A stretch of 56,638 bases of DNA from Cyclobacterium sp. (GTDB lineage Bacteria; Bacteroidota; Bacteroidia; Cytophagales; Cyclobacteriaceae): the NCBI RefSeq assembly GCF_014762705.1, contig NZ_JABURL010000110.1, positions 1 through 56,638 of the forward strand, written 5' to 3'. Every line of letters starts with the position of its first letter. Position 1 is the first letter of the stretch. Below the pieces are notes generated by a model. It saw only the letters and a list, made by a program, of their open reading frames with translations, searched no databases and had not been told where the DNA came from. A program made the position numbers and the translations under genes. Shown here piece by piece: positions 1-9,537 of this stretch.

Positions 1-347
1 CAATCGATTGCAGAATAATCAAATTTTGAGTAATTGTCATATACTTACCTCTATCCCCTTAAAGCATAAAAAGTTGGAATTATTTTGATTATTATTATTT
101 TATTCTGTTTACTATTGTTTTATTAAATAATTATATGTAAAAATTTTGCAAAATTGATTAAATGGACTTTTGATTTTCTCACTAGCCTTGCTGGTTGAAT
201 CGTTTTTACATTAATTTATAATCAATATACATAGTAGGGGAAGCACAAGATTGGGTTTGGTCAACAATAATCTTAAATTGCTACAGACAATCAATTACAG
301 CCATCAACCGATGGCAAGTATTATTTTTCAACAAAAAATGTAGCATC
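1..347. other. Intergenic region, no gene seen
   Basis: AT-rich stretch before the first oxidoreductase gene. I see no ORF with coding character and no RNA fold. It probably carries the promoter of the forward gene that starts at 348, but no clean TAnnTTTG box could be assigned. The left edge may hold regulatory DNA of a gene outside the window. Confidence 0.5.
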
Positions 348-1352
348 ATGACCAAAAAACTAAAATGGGGGGTATTGGGCGTAGCCAAAATAGCCAGGGA
401 AAAAGTAATTCCCGCCATGAAAAACAGTGATTTACACGAAGTATACGGACTGGCTTCCAGAGATTTGGAAAAAGCCAGATCCGCCGCAGACGAATTGGGT
501 ATTCCAAAAGCTTATGGATCGTATGAGGAATTGATTGCCGATCCGGAGATCGATGTGGTTTACAATCCCCTGCCCAATGACCTTCATGTTCCCTATACCC
601 TGGAATGCATCAATGCCGGCAAACACGTGCTTTGCGAAAAACCACTCGCTTTAAATGCAGAAGAAATAGACGAACTGATCAAGGCCAGAGACAAGCACCG
701 GGTAAAGGTTGGAGAGGCATTTATGGTGGCCTCTAACCCCCAATGGATCAAAGCCAGGGAATTGGTTCGGAAAAACTACCTGGGGAAGGTGAAGGCAGTA
801 CATGGTTTTTTCAGCTATTTCAATGTCAATGAACAAAATATCCGGAATATTCCCGAAATGGGCGGTGGTGGTATCTGGGACATTGGCTGCTATCCGGTCT
901 TTACTTCCCGCTTTGTGCTGGAAAAAGAACCCGGAAGGGTAGTATCCATGCTGGAATTTGATCCCAGATTTAGAACCGACAAACTAGGATCTGTATTGAT
1001 CGATTTTCATGAGATCCAGATGACTTTTACGGTGAGCACCCAGCTGACCCCCTATCAGCGCATGTTGTTTTATGGAGAGGAAAAAATAATGGAAATCAGG
1101 ATTCCTTTTAACGCTCCTTCAGATCAAAACAATGAAATCCTGATCCATGATGGCAATTTTCTCCAACCAGACCCGGAAAAAATTGTATTGCCTTTAAGCA
1201 ACCAATACACGGAACAGGCCATTGATTTCTCCAAGGCAATTCTGGAAGATAAAGAGGTACCTGTTTCGCTTGAAAATGCCAAAGCAAATGCGACAGTCCT
1301 TCAGGCAATTTTCGAATCCGACAGGAATGAAAGGTGGGTAAACATTGAATAA
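348..1352 (+). CDS. Gfo/Idh/MocA family oxidoreductase
   Basis: A 334-residue NAD(P)-dependent sugar or cyclitol dehydrogenase of the Gfo/Idh/MocA family, expected to be cytoplasmic. Visible features are an N-terminal Rossmann fold with GVLGVAKIA at about residues 8-16, the family EKP signature in CEKPLAL near residue 97, and a C-terminal alpha/beta domain beginning with GGGGIWDIGCYP. The length is normal for the family. The ATG start at 348 leaves the Rossmann strand right at the N terminus. The gene converges on nagA, with 6 bp between the stop codons, so it is not part of the reverse-strand operon but probably serves the same pathway. It resembles D-xylose or glucose-fructose oxidoreductase-type enzymes; the substrate cannot be read from the sequence. 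Confidence 0.9.
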   Translation: MTKKLKWGVLGVAKIAREKVIPAMKNSDLHEVYGLASRDLEKARSAADELGIPKAYGSYEELIADPEIDVVYNPLPNDLHVPYTLECINAGKHVLCEKPLALNAEEIDELIKARDKHRVKVGEAFMVASNPQWIKARELVRKNYLGKVKAVHGFFSYFNVNEQNIRNIPEMGGGGIWDIGCYPVFTSRFVLEKEPGRVVSMLEFDPRFRTDKLGSVLIDFHEIQMTFTVSTQLTPYQRMLFYGEEKIMEIRIPFNAPSDQNNEILIHDGNFLQPDPEKIVLPLSNQYTEQAIDFSKAILEDKEVPVSLENAKANATVLQAIFESDRNERWVNIE

Positions 1353-1358
1353 ATTTTA

Positions 1359-2549
1359 TCAGGCAGCACCGTGGACAATTTTACCCTTAACCATGGTAAA
1401 GCTTACCTGAATATCCCTGTCAAATAGTACCAGATCGGCGTCCATTCCTTTAAGGATGGCGCCTTTTTTATTTTGAAAACCCATGATCCTGGCAGGTGTA
1501 CGGCTCATCATGTTAACTGCCTCCAACAGCGGTACATCTGCCATTTTCACCATATTGCGCACCAGGCGGTCGGCAGTAGCCACGCTCCCGGCAAAGGAGC
1601 TGCGGTCGGGAAGTTTGGCCACATCATCCTCTATGATTACCTTCAAGCCATCGTCCTTATGGCCAAGAATGCTTTCTCCCTCAGGCATGCCGGCTCCCCT
1701 CATCGCATCTGTGATCAGGGCTATTTTTTCCGGACCTTTTATCTTGTAAATCAATTTCAAAAGTGGAGCGGGCAAATGCACTCCATCAGCGATGATTTCC
1801 ACATCAATTTCGTCCAGCAGCAAGCTGCTTTCTATGACACCTGCAAAACGAAAAGCATTTTTTCTGCTTACCCCGGACATGCCCGAATATAGGTGGGTAG
1901 ACAAAGTATAGCCGGCTTCAACTGCGGCTAGCACCTCTTCGTACACGGCATCGGTATGGGCCATGGCAGCCAGGACGCCTTTATCCCGCAGCCTTCTTCC
2001 AAAATCCAAAGCCCCTTTTCTTTCTGGAGCGGCACTCCATCTGGCAATAAGGTGTGCATATTCCAAAATTTCCCCATATTCCACAGGGTCCGGATCCCGG
2101 ATGTACCTGGGATCCTGGGCACCACGCTGGTTCATGGCGAAATAAGGCCCTTCCAGATGTAAGCCCAAAAAGGCTGCTCCATCTGAATTGGACTGAACAG
2201 CAGCTTCATATACCTTCAATAGGCCAATCAATTGGTCCTTTTCGCTGGTAAGAGAGGTGGGCACCATGGCCGTAGTGCCGTGCCGGGCATGAAGCCGGGA
2301 GATTTCATGAAACCCTTCCAGCTCTGCATCCATAAAATCATGTCCTGCTCCACCATGCACATGGATATCAATAAAACCCGGAGACAGAAATTGCCCCCGG
2401 GCATCTATGATCTTTGCCTGTTCAATGGTTTTGTTATCCCTGCATATTTCTTCAATGCGTCCATCCTTGATCAGGACGGCTGCATTGAATACTATTTCAT
2501 GAGGTGTAATGACATTTCCATTGACAATTTGGGTCAGGCCCGTATTCAT
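1359..2549 (-). CDS. nagA: N-acetylglucosamine-6-phosphate deacetylase
   Basis: A 396-residue amidohydrolase that removes acetate from N-acetylglucosamine-6-phosphate, the entry step of amino-sugar catabolism and of cell wall recycling. The metal site motifs are all present: HVHGG after the first barrel strand, HLEGPYF, AMAHTDA, STHLYSGMSG, and the catalytic aspartate in ITDAMRGAG. Length is typical for NagA. It is the last gene of the reverse-strand operon, 21 bp downstream of the SSS symporter gene. No glucosamine-6-phosphate deaminase or GlcNAc kinase is visible nearby, so those activities must be encoded elsewhere. Its presence suggests that the transported sugar contains N-acetylglucosamine or N-acetylgalactosamine, which is inference. 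Confidence 0.93.
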   Translation of the reverse strand: MNTGLTQIVNGNVITPHEIVFNAAVLIKDGRIEEICRDNKTIEQAKIIDARGQFLSPGFIDIHVHGGAGHDFMDAELEGFHEISRLHARHGTTAMVPTSLTSEKDQLIGLLKVYEAAVQSNSDGAAFLGLHLEGPYFAMNQRGAQDPRYIRDPDPVEYGEILEYAHLIARWSAAPERKGALDFGRRLRDKGVLAAMAHTDAVYEEVLAAVEAGYTLSTHLYSGMSGVSRKNAFRFAGVIESSLLLDEIDVEIIADGVHLPAPLLKLIYKIKGPEKIALITDAMRGAGMPEGESILGHKDDGLKVIIEDDVAKLPDRSSFAGSVATADRLVRNMVKMADVPLLEAVNMMSRTPARIMGFQNKKGAILKGMDADLVLFDRDIQVSFTMVKGKIVHGAA

Positions 2550-2570
2550 GTTTTCTTTAGGTCTAATGTA

Positions 2571-3992
2571 TTATTCTTTTGTTTTTGGTCGGATGAGCTG
2601 GCGTTTGGTACCTGTAAGATGACTGATTACAGCTGCTATCCCTAAAGTGATGAACAAGATCAGATCCAACCTTATATCAAAATACATGTCAGGAATCCAG
2701 CCTCCCAGAGAAAGTAGAAATATGATCAGTCCAGTCAGGGAGAGGTAGATAATCGCAGGAGAAACCTTTCTGTTACTCAATATACCCAAAATAATCATGG
2801 GACCCATTATGCCTGTACCGGCAAAACTCACCCTGGCCAATAAAACCAGTTGGTCTATCACAATAATGGAAAAGAAAAAGGCTATCACCGAAAAAACAAA
2901 AATACCGATTTTGGTTTTGGTCATGATGCTGTTTTCATTTCCTCTCAGCAATCCCCTCAACTCAGAACCCAGCGCAAAAATCTGGGCATTGGTAGTAGAC
3001 AAACCAGCAGCAATCAAGCCAATGATGGCGAGCGCCGCCACGGCATCTGGCTGATCATAGAGAAATGCATTGGCAAAAAACTCATCCCTTCCATACTCAC
3101 TGTATAGATCTGCCCCATACATCCCAATAAAAATGGTAGGTAAAATCACCAGAATCGCGAAGGCTCCTAGCGATACCGCCATCAATTGCATGGTCTTCAT
3201 GCTCTTCATCACCACTATCCGGGTGGTAAACTGTGGTTGGGTCACCGGAATCATCAATATGGCGATCAGGGAAGCAAACAAAAACTGAGGCGTGAGAAGC
3301 CCTTGGGGACCTGGGCTTGAAAGCAAATCTTCCTGTACCGTTCCGATTTTATCAAACATGGGTCCGATCCCACCAAAATGACTTAAACATGCCCAACCGA
3401 TGATCCAGATAACACCCAACAAGAGCAAACCCTGAATGGCATCGCTAAAAATAATGGCTTTTAACCCACCGATTTCGCTGTAGATCAGCATGATCAGCAC
3501 AATACCTGCGGACCATCCCCAGGCCGGAAAGGAACCAGGGAAGGCGGCATCCATAAATATGGCAATTCCCTGTATTTGTATTCCCACGTAAGGAATCAAA
3601 AACAAAAAGGAACTCAAGAAAAAAACATACCCTGCCAATCTGTTTTCATAGCATCTGGAGATCAATCCGGCCACTCCTCTGAATTCCATTCCTTTTACCT
3701 TCATCCGGATATGGTAACCAAACCACAGCAGCAAAAACACCATTGCTCCATCTGATACGGCCAAAAATATCCAGGCCGCTACCCCATTTATCCGGAAAAA
3801 ATCCGGCATCCCCAGAAAGGTAAAGGTACTGAACAGGGCTGCGGCAAAAGTCAATACCCCCAGGGTAAGACCAATGTTTGATCCAGCCATCATAAACTCT
3901 TCCGAAGACCTGTTTTTCTTATAGGACCTCAGGGAAGCAAAAACCAAAAGACCTGCATAGATCAGGCCAAAAACCCATACCCAGAAAATCAT
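2571..3992 (-). CDS. Sodium:solute symporter (SSS family)
   Basis: A 473-residue polytopic membrane protein with about 13 hydrophobic segments, matching the sodium:solute symporter fold (PutP/SglT type). Recognisable features are the N-terminal helix followed by SSEEFMMAGSNIG, the unwound TM1 region, and GGLKAIIFSDAIQG in the core, a strong SSS signature. The ATG overlaps the stop of the small upstream membrane protein by 4 bp (ATGA), so the two are translationally coupled. Sitting between catabolic genes and nagA, it most likely imports the mono- or disaccharide used by this operon. No SusC/SusD pair is present in the window, so outer membrane passage is handled elsewhere or by porins. Confidence 0.9.
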   Translation of the reverse strand: MIFWVWVFGLIYAGLLVFASLRSYKKNRSSEEFMMAGSNIGLTLGVLTFAAALFSTFTFLGMPDFFRINGVAAWIFLAVSDGAMVFLLLWFGYHIRMKVKGMEFRGVAGLISRCYENRLAGYVFFLSSFLFLIPYVGIQIQGIAIFMDAAFPGSFPAWGWSAGIVLIMLIYSEIGGLKAIIFSDAIQGLLLLGVIWIIGWACLSHFGGIGPMFDKIGTVQEDLLSSPGPQGLLTPQFLFASLIAILMIPVTQPQFTTRIVVMKSMKTMQLMAVSLGAFAILVILPTIFIGMYGADLYSEYGRDEFFANAFLYDQPDAVAALAIIGLIAAGLSTTNAQIFALGSELRGLLRGNENSIMTKTKIGIFVFSVIAFFFSIIVIDQLVLLARVSFAGTGIMGPMIILGILSNRKVSPAIIYLSLTGLIIFLLSLGGWIPDMYFDIRLDLILFITLGIAAVISHLTGTKRQLIRPKTKE

Positions 3993-4216
3993 AAGTCCTC
4001 CTCCTCATTTTGCATACCCGGATGCACCCTTGTACCAATATAGGTAAGGATGACCAAAAGTACGGTGATTACAAAACTCGTCCATAAGCTGTAGGGAACA
4101 CCTCCCAATTCAGGCTTGGAAACACCCTGAGGGATGACCAAAGGGGTGAATGTAATGATGCTGAGGATGATGGCCGCTACACAGCAAATCCTCCAGTAAA
4201 GTCTCTTTTTTTCCAT
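3989..4216 (-). CDS. Small membrane protein, probable symporter partner
   Basis: A 75-residue protein with two predicted membrane helices, roughly residues 8-25 and 44-62, joined by a short loop containing PELGGVPYS. The layout resembles the small DUF3311-type or DUF485-type proteins that are often encoded immediately before SSS symporters, but I cannot assign the family with certainty. The ATG at 4216 is preferred over the longer reading frame because it begins right before the charged MEKKRLYW segment and the first helix. It overlaps the symporter gene by 4 bp, which supports a role as an accessory subunit of that transporter. Confidence 0.7.
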   Translation of the reverse strand: MEKKRLYWRICCVAAIILSIITFTPLVIPQGVSKPELGGVPYSLWTSFVITVLLVILTYIGTRVHPGMQNEEEDL

Positions 4217-4337
4217 TAGTATTGGGTTTAAACGCTTTGAATTGACAATATACAATTGTTGTTGGAATATAAACAAAGATAGATGCATAAGCTCAAATGG
4301 CCGGGAAAAGTACCGGCCATTTGAATGTATGCCAAAA

Positions 4338-5111
4338 TTAAAGTCTGGGAATGGTCAATCCCCCATCCACCATGATTACCTGGCCAGTAGAATAGGGGAA
4401 ATCACCTTTGGCCAATGCCGCCACTGCCAGTCCAACGTCCTCGGGTAATCCCCATCTTCGCTGCACACAAAGCCCGGAACCGATCAGCTTATCATATTTA
4501 TCCTTTACTCCTGAGGTCATATCAGTGGCAATAACACCTGGCCTTACCTCAAAAACAGGAATATCGTACTCTCCCAAGCGGACAGCAAAAAGCTGGGTAG
4601 CCATACTCATTCCGGCTTTTGCCACACAATATTCCCCTCTGTTGACTGAGGCTACAGTGGCAGAAATAGAAGATACATTGATAATGGATCCTTTGAATTC
4701 AGCCGCATCGTTTTTTTGTGCAATCATCCAATTGGCTGCCAGTTGAGAAAGGAAATATGCCGAATTCAGATTGGTTTTCAACACATATTCAAAGCTCTCT
4801 TCCGTAGCTTCAAGAATGTCTTTCCTTTCTTTTGGGGCTACCCCGGCGTTATTAACCAATACGTGCAGACGGTTGAAATGGGATTTTATCCGGTCCATGA
4901 TGCCCTGCCGGTCCTTCGCACTGCCTACATCCCCCCGGCAATACAAAACATCAGCCCCTAAAGCCTTCAACTCCTCCAGACTCTCAGCAGTATCCGCTTC
5001 CTCGCGCATGCCATTGATGGCCAGGTCAAATCCCTCTTTGGCCAGGCACTTGGCAATTCCAAGACCTATTCCCCTCGATCCACCGGTAACTAAAGCTACA
5101 TTTTTCATCAT
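4338..5111 (-). CDS. Short-chain dehydrogenase/reductase (FabG-like)
   Basis: A protein of about 257 residues of the classical SDR family. It shows the cofactor motif TGGSRGIG near the N terminus, the NNAG motif, the catalytic serine in NVSSIS and the YCVAK catalytic tyrosine-lysine pair, and ends with a C-terminal VDGG segment. It reduces or oxidises a hydroxyl or keto group with NAD(P)H in the cytoplasm. It lies between the Gfo/Idh oxidoreductase gene and the small membrane protein gene in the reverse-strand operon, so it probably works on a uronate or keto-sugar intermediate rather than in fatty acid synthesis, despite its FabG-like sequence. Two adjacent ATG codons at 5111 and 5108 could each be the start. 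Confidence 0.88.
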   Translation of the reverse strand: MMKNVALVTGGSRGIGLGIAKCLAKEGFDLAINGMREEADTAESLEELKALGADVLYCRGDVGSAKDRQGIMDRIKSHFNRLHVLVNNAGVAPKERKDILEATEESFEYVLKTNLNSAYFLSQLAANWMIAQKNDAAEFKGSIINVSSISATVASVNRGEYCVAKAGMSMATQLFAVRLGEYDIPVFEVRPGVIATDMTSGVKDKYDKLIGSGLCVQRRWGLPEDVGLAVAALAKGDFPYSTGQVIMVDGGLTIPRL

Positions 5112-5120
5112 CAATTGAAA

Positions 5121-6263
5121 TTAAAGGTCAGGAATGTCCACCCATGCTCTTTTCTCCCAGCTTTCCAGGCCTTTTTCGGCAAGCTGAACTCCTTTCGCGC
5201 CTGCTTTCATGTCCCAGGGAAAAGGTTCATCTGCAACCACGTGTTTCAAGAACAACTCCCACTGCACTTTAAAGGCATTATCCATTGGCTCTTGTTCCGG
5301 AACCCTGGCCCAACCTTCATAGAAGTCGATAGGCTGTACGATATCCGGATTCCAAACCGGTTTGGGCGTATTCCCATAATGTTGGATGTGACATTCTCTC
5401 AGGCCGGCCACGGCAGAACCCTTTGTTCCATCTACCTGAACCGTGAGCAGATCATCCCTGCGCACCCTAACCGTCCAGGAAGAGTTGAAATGAGCAATGA
5501 TATCCCCTTCCAGTTCAAAGGTGGCATATGCTGCATCATCAGCGGTGCATTTATACGGCTTGCCCTGCTCGTTTACACGTTCTTTGATATGCGTGGCACC
5601 TGTACAGGAAACTGCCTTAACTTTGCCAAAAATATTATCCAGTACATACCTCCAATGGCAAAGCATATCCACGATAATACCGCCATCATCCTCTTTTCTG
5701 TAATTCCATGAGGGTCGTTGTGCCGGAACCGTATGTCCTTCAAATACCCAATACCCAAACTCTCCCCTTACGGAAAGAATTTCTCCGAAAAAACCATTTT
5801 CAATCAAACGTTTTAACTTTCTCAATCCGGGAAGCCAAAGTTTGTCCTGTACTACTCCGTTTTTCACGCCTGCCTTTTGACATATCTCGTGCAATTCCAA
5901 TGCGGTGGCAGTGTCCACCGCTACCGGTTTTTCGCAATAAACATGTTTGCCTGCTTTGACAGCCTGCTTGACAGCATCTGCCCTCCGACCAGTGGTCTGG
6001 GCATCAAAATAAATGCTATATTGATCATCATTCATGACCGTATCCAGATCGGTGGTATATTTCGGCACACCAGAACGCTCACTGAGGGCTTTCAATTTGG
6101 CCTCATTTCTACCCACCAAAACCGGATCAGGCATGATGGTATCTCCATTTGAAAGTTGTACACCACCTTGCTTGATGATTTCAACAATACTTCTCATCAG
6201 GTGTTGGTTGGTGCCCATTCTGCCGGTGACACCATTCATGATTATTCCTATTTTATGTTCCAT
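5121..6263 (-). CDS. Gfo/Idh/MocA family oxidoreductase
   Basis: A 380-residue dehydrogenase of the Gfo/Idh/MocA family, longer and clearly different from the one at 348. The N terminus has GVTGRMGTNQH, an atypical glycine-rich Rossmann loop; CEKPVAVDTATAL carries the EKP motif; DGGIIVDMLCHWRYV follows the fold switch. It is expected to be a cytoplasmic NAD(P)-dependent sugar oxidoreductase. It starts with ATG at 6263, 16 bp after the upstream isomerase gene, and is followed 9 bp later by the SDR gene, so it is in the same operon. Having two such dehydrogenases plus an SDR in one locus suggests a stepwise oxidation or epimerisation of the sugar released by the GH88 enzyme; this is inference. 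Confidence 0.88.
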   Translation of the reverse strand: MEHKIGIIMNGVTGRMGTNQHLMRSIVEIIKQGGVQLSNGDTIMPDPVLVGRNEAKLKALSERSGVPKYTTDLDTVMNDDQYSIYFDAQTTGRRADAVKQAVKAGKHVYCEKPVAVDTATALELHEICQKAGVKNGVVQDKLWLPGLRKLKRLIENGFFGEILSVRGEFGYWVFEGHTVPAQRPSWNYRKEDDGGIIVDMLCHWRYVLDNIFGKVKAVSCTGATHIKERVNEQGKPYKCTADDAAYATFELEGDIIAHFNSSWTVRVRRDDLLTVQVDGTKGSAVAGLRECHIQHYGNTPKPVWNPDIVQPIDFYEGWARVPEQEPMDNAFKVQWELFLKHVVADEPFPWDMKAGAKGVQLAEKGLESWEKRAWVDIPDL

Positions 6264-6279
6264 AAGTTAATTGGTTTTA

Positions 6280-7110
6280 CTAGCAATGGTAATAACTCTC
6301 TACAATTTTATCCAAAAATTCCTTTTGGTCTCCCGCCCAATGGCGGTCTGAAAAAATCTCAACTTCGTTATAGCCCGAAAAACCGGCCTCTTCAGCCCAT
6401 CCCCTTATCTTAGGAATGTCTATGCATCCTTCCCCCATCAATCCCCGGTCATTCAAAAAATCCACCGTAGGACTGAGCCAGTCACAGATGTGGAAAGCAA
6501 AAAGATTTCCTTTTTGCCCACACCTCAACAATTCAGTTTTGAGGTCAGGATCCCACCAAAGGTGATAGACATCGGCTGCAATGCCCACATGATCAGAATC
6601 AATGCTTTCAGCCATTTCATTGGCTTGTCTCAGGGTACTGACAGCTGATCGTGTATCGGCATACATGGGGTGCAGGGGTTCTATGGCCAATTTTACCCCA
6701 TTTGCCATGGCATGAGGCAAGACTTTTTCAATGCCTTCCTGGATTTGCTCTCTGGATGTTTCCAGTGACTGATCCGGGTCAGCCCCACATACCAATACGA
6801 TCATGGGAGCGCCAAGAGCCGCTGCCTCATCTACCGCTTTGAGATTATCCTGAATGGCCAAATCCCTGTTTTTAGCTGAAATCGAAGGAAAAAAGCCCCC
6901 TCTCACCAGGGAAACTATATCCAGACCATGGCTTCGTAGCCGATCACCTGCGGCAGAAATATCCCTGCCTCCCAGGTATTGCCGCCATACCGAAACCCCT
7001 TTGACTCCCGCCTTTTCATAATTTTCAGCGGCTTCTTCCAGGCTCCAGGGTTTAGTGGTAATGGTATGGACACAAAGTTTACTCAGGTCTTTTATGGGTG
7101 GTGCATTCAT
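6280..7110 (-). CDS. Sugar phosphate isomerase/epimerase (TIM barrel)
   Basis: A 276-residue protein of the xylose isomerase-like TIM barrel family (AP endonuclease 2 fold). Conserved acidic and histidine positions that could bind a divalent metal are seen in LAIEPLHPMYAD, GIAADVYHLWWD, FAFHICDW and YNEVEIFSD. The ATG at 7110 gives a 4-bp ATGA overlap with the upstream GH88 gene and is preferred over an upstream TTG. Its position right after GH88 fits isomerisation or epimerisation of the released uronate or keto-sugar in the cytoplasm. The exact substrate is not recognisable. Confidence 0.85.
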   Translation of the reverse strand: MNAPPIKDLSKLCVHTITTKPWSLEEAAENYEKAGVKGVSVWRQYLGGRDISAAGDRLRSHGLDIVSLVRGGFFPSISAKNRDLAIQDNLKAVDEAAALGAPMIVLVCGADPDQSLETSREQIQEGIEKVLPHAMANGVKLAIEPLHPMYADTRSAVSTLRQANEMAESIDSDHVGIAADVYHLWWDPDLKTELLRCGQKGNLFAFHICDWLSPTVDFLNDRGLMGEGCIDIPKIRGWAEEAGFSGYNEVEIFSDRHWAGDQKEFLDKIVESYYHC

Positions 7111-8489
7111 GACAAACAATTATAGAAGGTGTAATAAGGATCTTTATCGATAATGCGCTGAACGTACAGGGCCAGTTCACGGGCATGGTAATCTCCCCAC
7201 ATACTGGACTCGTTACAGGCAATTTTTTGGCCCTTCGGCACATTATCCCAACCATTTGGCTGGTGATAGATGGAATGGAGCAATATTCCCTGATGGGTTT
7301 TGTCTGTGCTCAGATAAGGCTCCTCAAGCAGGGTTTTGAGTACGGTCAGGCCAGCCTGCCAGTATTTGTTGCCTTTTTCGGTTTGTCCCTTTCTTTGCAG
7401 GTAATGCCCCAGACGCAACAATCCCTGAGCCCCAATGGCTGCAGCCGTACTATCCACCGGCTCATGCTCATTGAAAGGATCTGCAGGACGAGATAGGTAA
7501 TCACCTAATTTATGTAATGCAGGAGCTCCTGTATCCCAGTAAGGCACCCCATCAGTAGGGGTATGCGCCAAATAAAAATCACAGCTGGCAGTAGCAGCCT
7601 TTAACATAAATGCTTCTATTTCCACGGGGGAACCATAGGCCTTCAAGGCATCGTCAGAGAGATTATCCAGGTATTCCAATTCTTCAGCAAAGCCACACAT
7701 GGCCCAGGCCAGTCCCCGTGTCCAGGTAGAAAAACCGGTATAGCCCTGTTGAGAATTTGGGCAGCGGTAATTGCCGTCATTGGTATTGAAGACACTTTCA
7801 TGGGCAGTCCTTCCCCAGGTATCGAAGCGATCCCTGCCCTCCCCGTAATAGACGGAGTAATCTGCAGTGGCTTTGGCATGTTGCAGCCCCCTGACCAACA
7901 AATTTACTTTTTTGTCATTCTCTTCCTGTAACACATGACCCAAACTGTGGCTGAGCATCAAAATCCTTACGGTCCTGATGGTGTCGACAAATAAAGAATG
8001 AGGACCGTTAAAAGAATACATGAAGCCCCCGTCCTTGATGTTTGTCCACCTGCTTGCCTGGACAGCCCCTGAAATCTTCAGGGCCAATTCATAAAAGTTT
8101 TTCTCCCACTCCACGTATGGAATCTTTTCCTCTACCATCAGGCGTAACAAATTGCCATAGGTGCTGACATTGTTAAAGCCATGGTCGTGAACACCTGAGT
8201 GGCTGATGTGTGGGGCCATCAATTGCAGGGTTTTCATTTTTCCTTTGTCAAGGAAACCCTTTTCACCGGTAGCGTCAAACTGAAGAATAGAAGATCCAAA
8301 CTGAAATCCCTGGGTCCATTCGGTCCATCCTCTGGTGGTATACTTTCCATTTACCGTAAAGACCGGTGAGCCCTGGTTTTGGGGATACTCCTTATCTATA
8401 GATGTGATTTTTTCAGCCGAAAGCTGCCAAAATCTTTCCAGTCCCTTTTTCAGGTCTATGGGTTTAATTTCAGAATCTATTGCTATCAT
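7107..8489 (-). CDS. GH88-type unsaturated glucuronyl hydrolase
   Basis: A 460-residue (alpha/alpha)6-barrel glycosidase matching family GH88. Landmarks in order are HDHGFNNVSTYGNLLRL, the aspartate in LFVDTIRTVRIL that corresponds to the catalytic region, QGYTGFSTWTRGLAWA, DSTAAAIGAQGLLRLG and WGDYHARELAL. GH88 enzymes hydrate the double bond of 4,5-unsaturated uronic acids left by polysaccharide lyases and release the sugar behind it. No signal peptide is seen, so it acts in the cytoplasm on imported oligosaccharide. I chose the ATG at 8489; a longer TTG-initiated frame reaches 8525. It is the first gene of the operon and overlaps the isomerase gene by 4 bp. GH105 is a less likely alternative. 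Confidence 0.85.
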   Translation of the reverse strand: MIAIDSEIKPIDLKKGLERFWQLSAEKITSIDKEYPQNQGSPVFTVNGKYTTRGWTEWTQGFQFGSSILQFDATGEKGFLDKGKMKTLQLMAPHISHSGVHDHGFNNVSTYGNLLRLMVEEKIPYVEWEKNFYELALKISGAVQASRWTNIKDGGFMYSFNGPHSLFVDTIRTVRILMLSHSLGHVLQEENDKKVNLLVRGLQHAKATADYSVYYGEGRDRFDTWGRTAHESVFNTNDGNYRCPNSQQGYTGFSTWTRGLAWAMCGFAEELEYLDNLSDDALKAYGSPVEIEAFMLKAATASCDFYLAHTPTDGVPYWDTGAPALHKLGDYLSRPADPFNEHEPVDSTAAAIGAQGLLRLGHYLQRKGQTEKGNKYWQAGLTVLKTLLEEPYLSTDKTHQGILLHSIYHQPNGWDNVPKGQKIACNESSMWGDYHARELALYVQRIIDKDPYYTFYNCLS

Positions 8490-8640
8490 TTTTTTAAAGG
8501 GTTTACATTTGTTTGGAATAATCAACTTCAGAAAATAATTTCAGAATTTTAGTCTGAACACATGCCATTAAATCATGTACTTTTTATTTATGAGGTTAAA
8601 GGTATCTTTAAACAGAGTCATTAAAAAAGTGTTTTTCGAT

Positions 8641-9537
8641 TTAATGCTGGTACTTTTCGTTTTCTATTCTTCTAAAATCAGAAGGTGAAAAACCGGTTTT
8701 CCTCTTAAAAATCCTACTGAAATAAGAAGGGTCCTGATAATTCAATTGATAGGCAATTTGCTTATTCGACAAGTCGGTATAAATCAAGTATCTTTTTGCC
8801 TGAAGCATCAAGCGGTCAAGAATGATCTCGCCTGCCGTAAAACCGGTAATGTTCCTCACATATTTATTCAAGTTGGCCGGTGACAGACCCATCAGGTTTG
8901 CGTAATCCTGAACCTGATGAACTTGTTTGTATCGCTGTTCTAGCAGTGCATTAAACTGTTGAACCAATGAAAAATGAGGATCCATGGTTTTATTTTGCTC
9001 CGCGAAATAGCTCATATAATACTGCTTACATTTGATCAGGAATATCTGCAGGTAATTGCGCAATATATCCGAGGTGAAACCATTCCATTGCAGGTATTCT
9101 TTGCGTATTTGAAGGATCAAAACCAAAAGCTCATTAAAATCTGCGGGATCCAGATTTAAAATCGGAATCAAAGTAGGATTGTTGAAAAAGGGCATTTGAA
9201 ACAAGGGGTCCTCATGGTAGGCTTCCAGAGCAAAAAAATCTCTGGAAAAAACCATCAGATAACCATGATAATCATTTTCCCTGCTGATGAGGTGAACCTG
9301 TCCGGGTGAAAGAAAATGCACACTATTGGAATGGATGACATGAGATTCAAAATCTATATCATGCCTGCCGGCCCCGTTAACAAAAACACACACTTCATAG
9401 TATCTGTGTCGATGAGGGCGGGTTGTTTCATGGGGGTAGGTTTTGCTTTGAATGGTCTTCCCCTGAACTTCATAAATCTGAAATGCCCGCTGATTGGTAA
9501 TCTCGGGCATCTCATAGGTTTTAATTGGCTCTCCCAT
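8641..9537 (-). CDS. AraC family transcriptional regulator
   Basis: A 298-residue regulator with an N-terminal cupin-like sensing domain (RPHRHRYYEVCVFVNG, then LSPGQVHLIS) and a C-terminal pair of helix-turn-helix motifs. The second one has the AraC signature with IAYQLNYQDPSYFSRIFKRKTG. It lies just upstream of and in the same direction as the GH88 operon, separated by about 150 bp that should hold the operon promoter. It is the obvious candidate for the local activator responding to a sugar of the pathway. The ATG at 9537 is used. Confidence 0.93.
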   Translation of the reverse strand: MGEPIKTYEMPEITNQRAFQIYEVQGKTIQSKTYPHETTRPHRHRYYEVCVFVNGAGRHDIDFESHVIHSNSVHFLSPGQVHLISRENDYHGYLMVFSRDFFALEAYHEDPLFQMPFFNNPTLIPILNLDPADFNELLVLILQIRKEYLQWNGFTSDILRNYLQIFLIKCKQYYMSYFAEQNKTMDPHFSLVQQFNALLEQRYKQVHQVQDYANLMGLSPANLNKYVRNITGFTAGEIILDRLMLQAKRYLIYTDLSNKQIAYQLNYQDPSYFSRIFKRKTGFSPSDFRRIENEKYQH

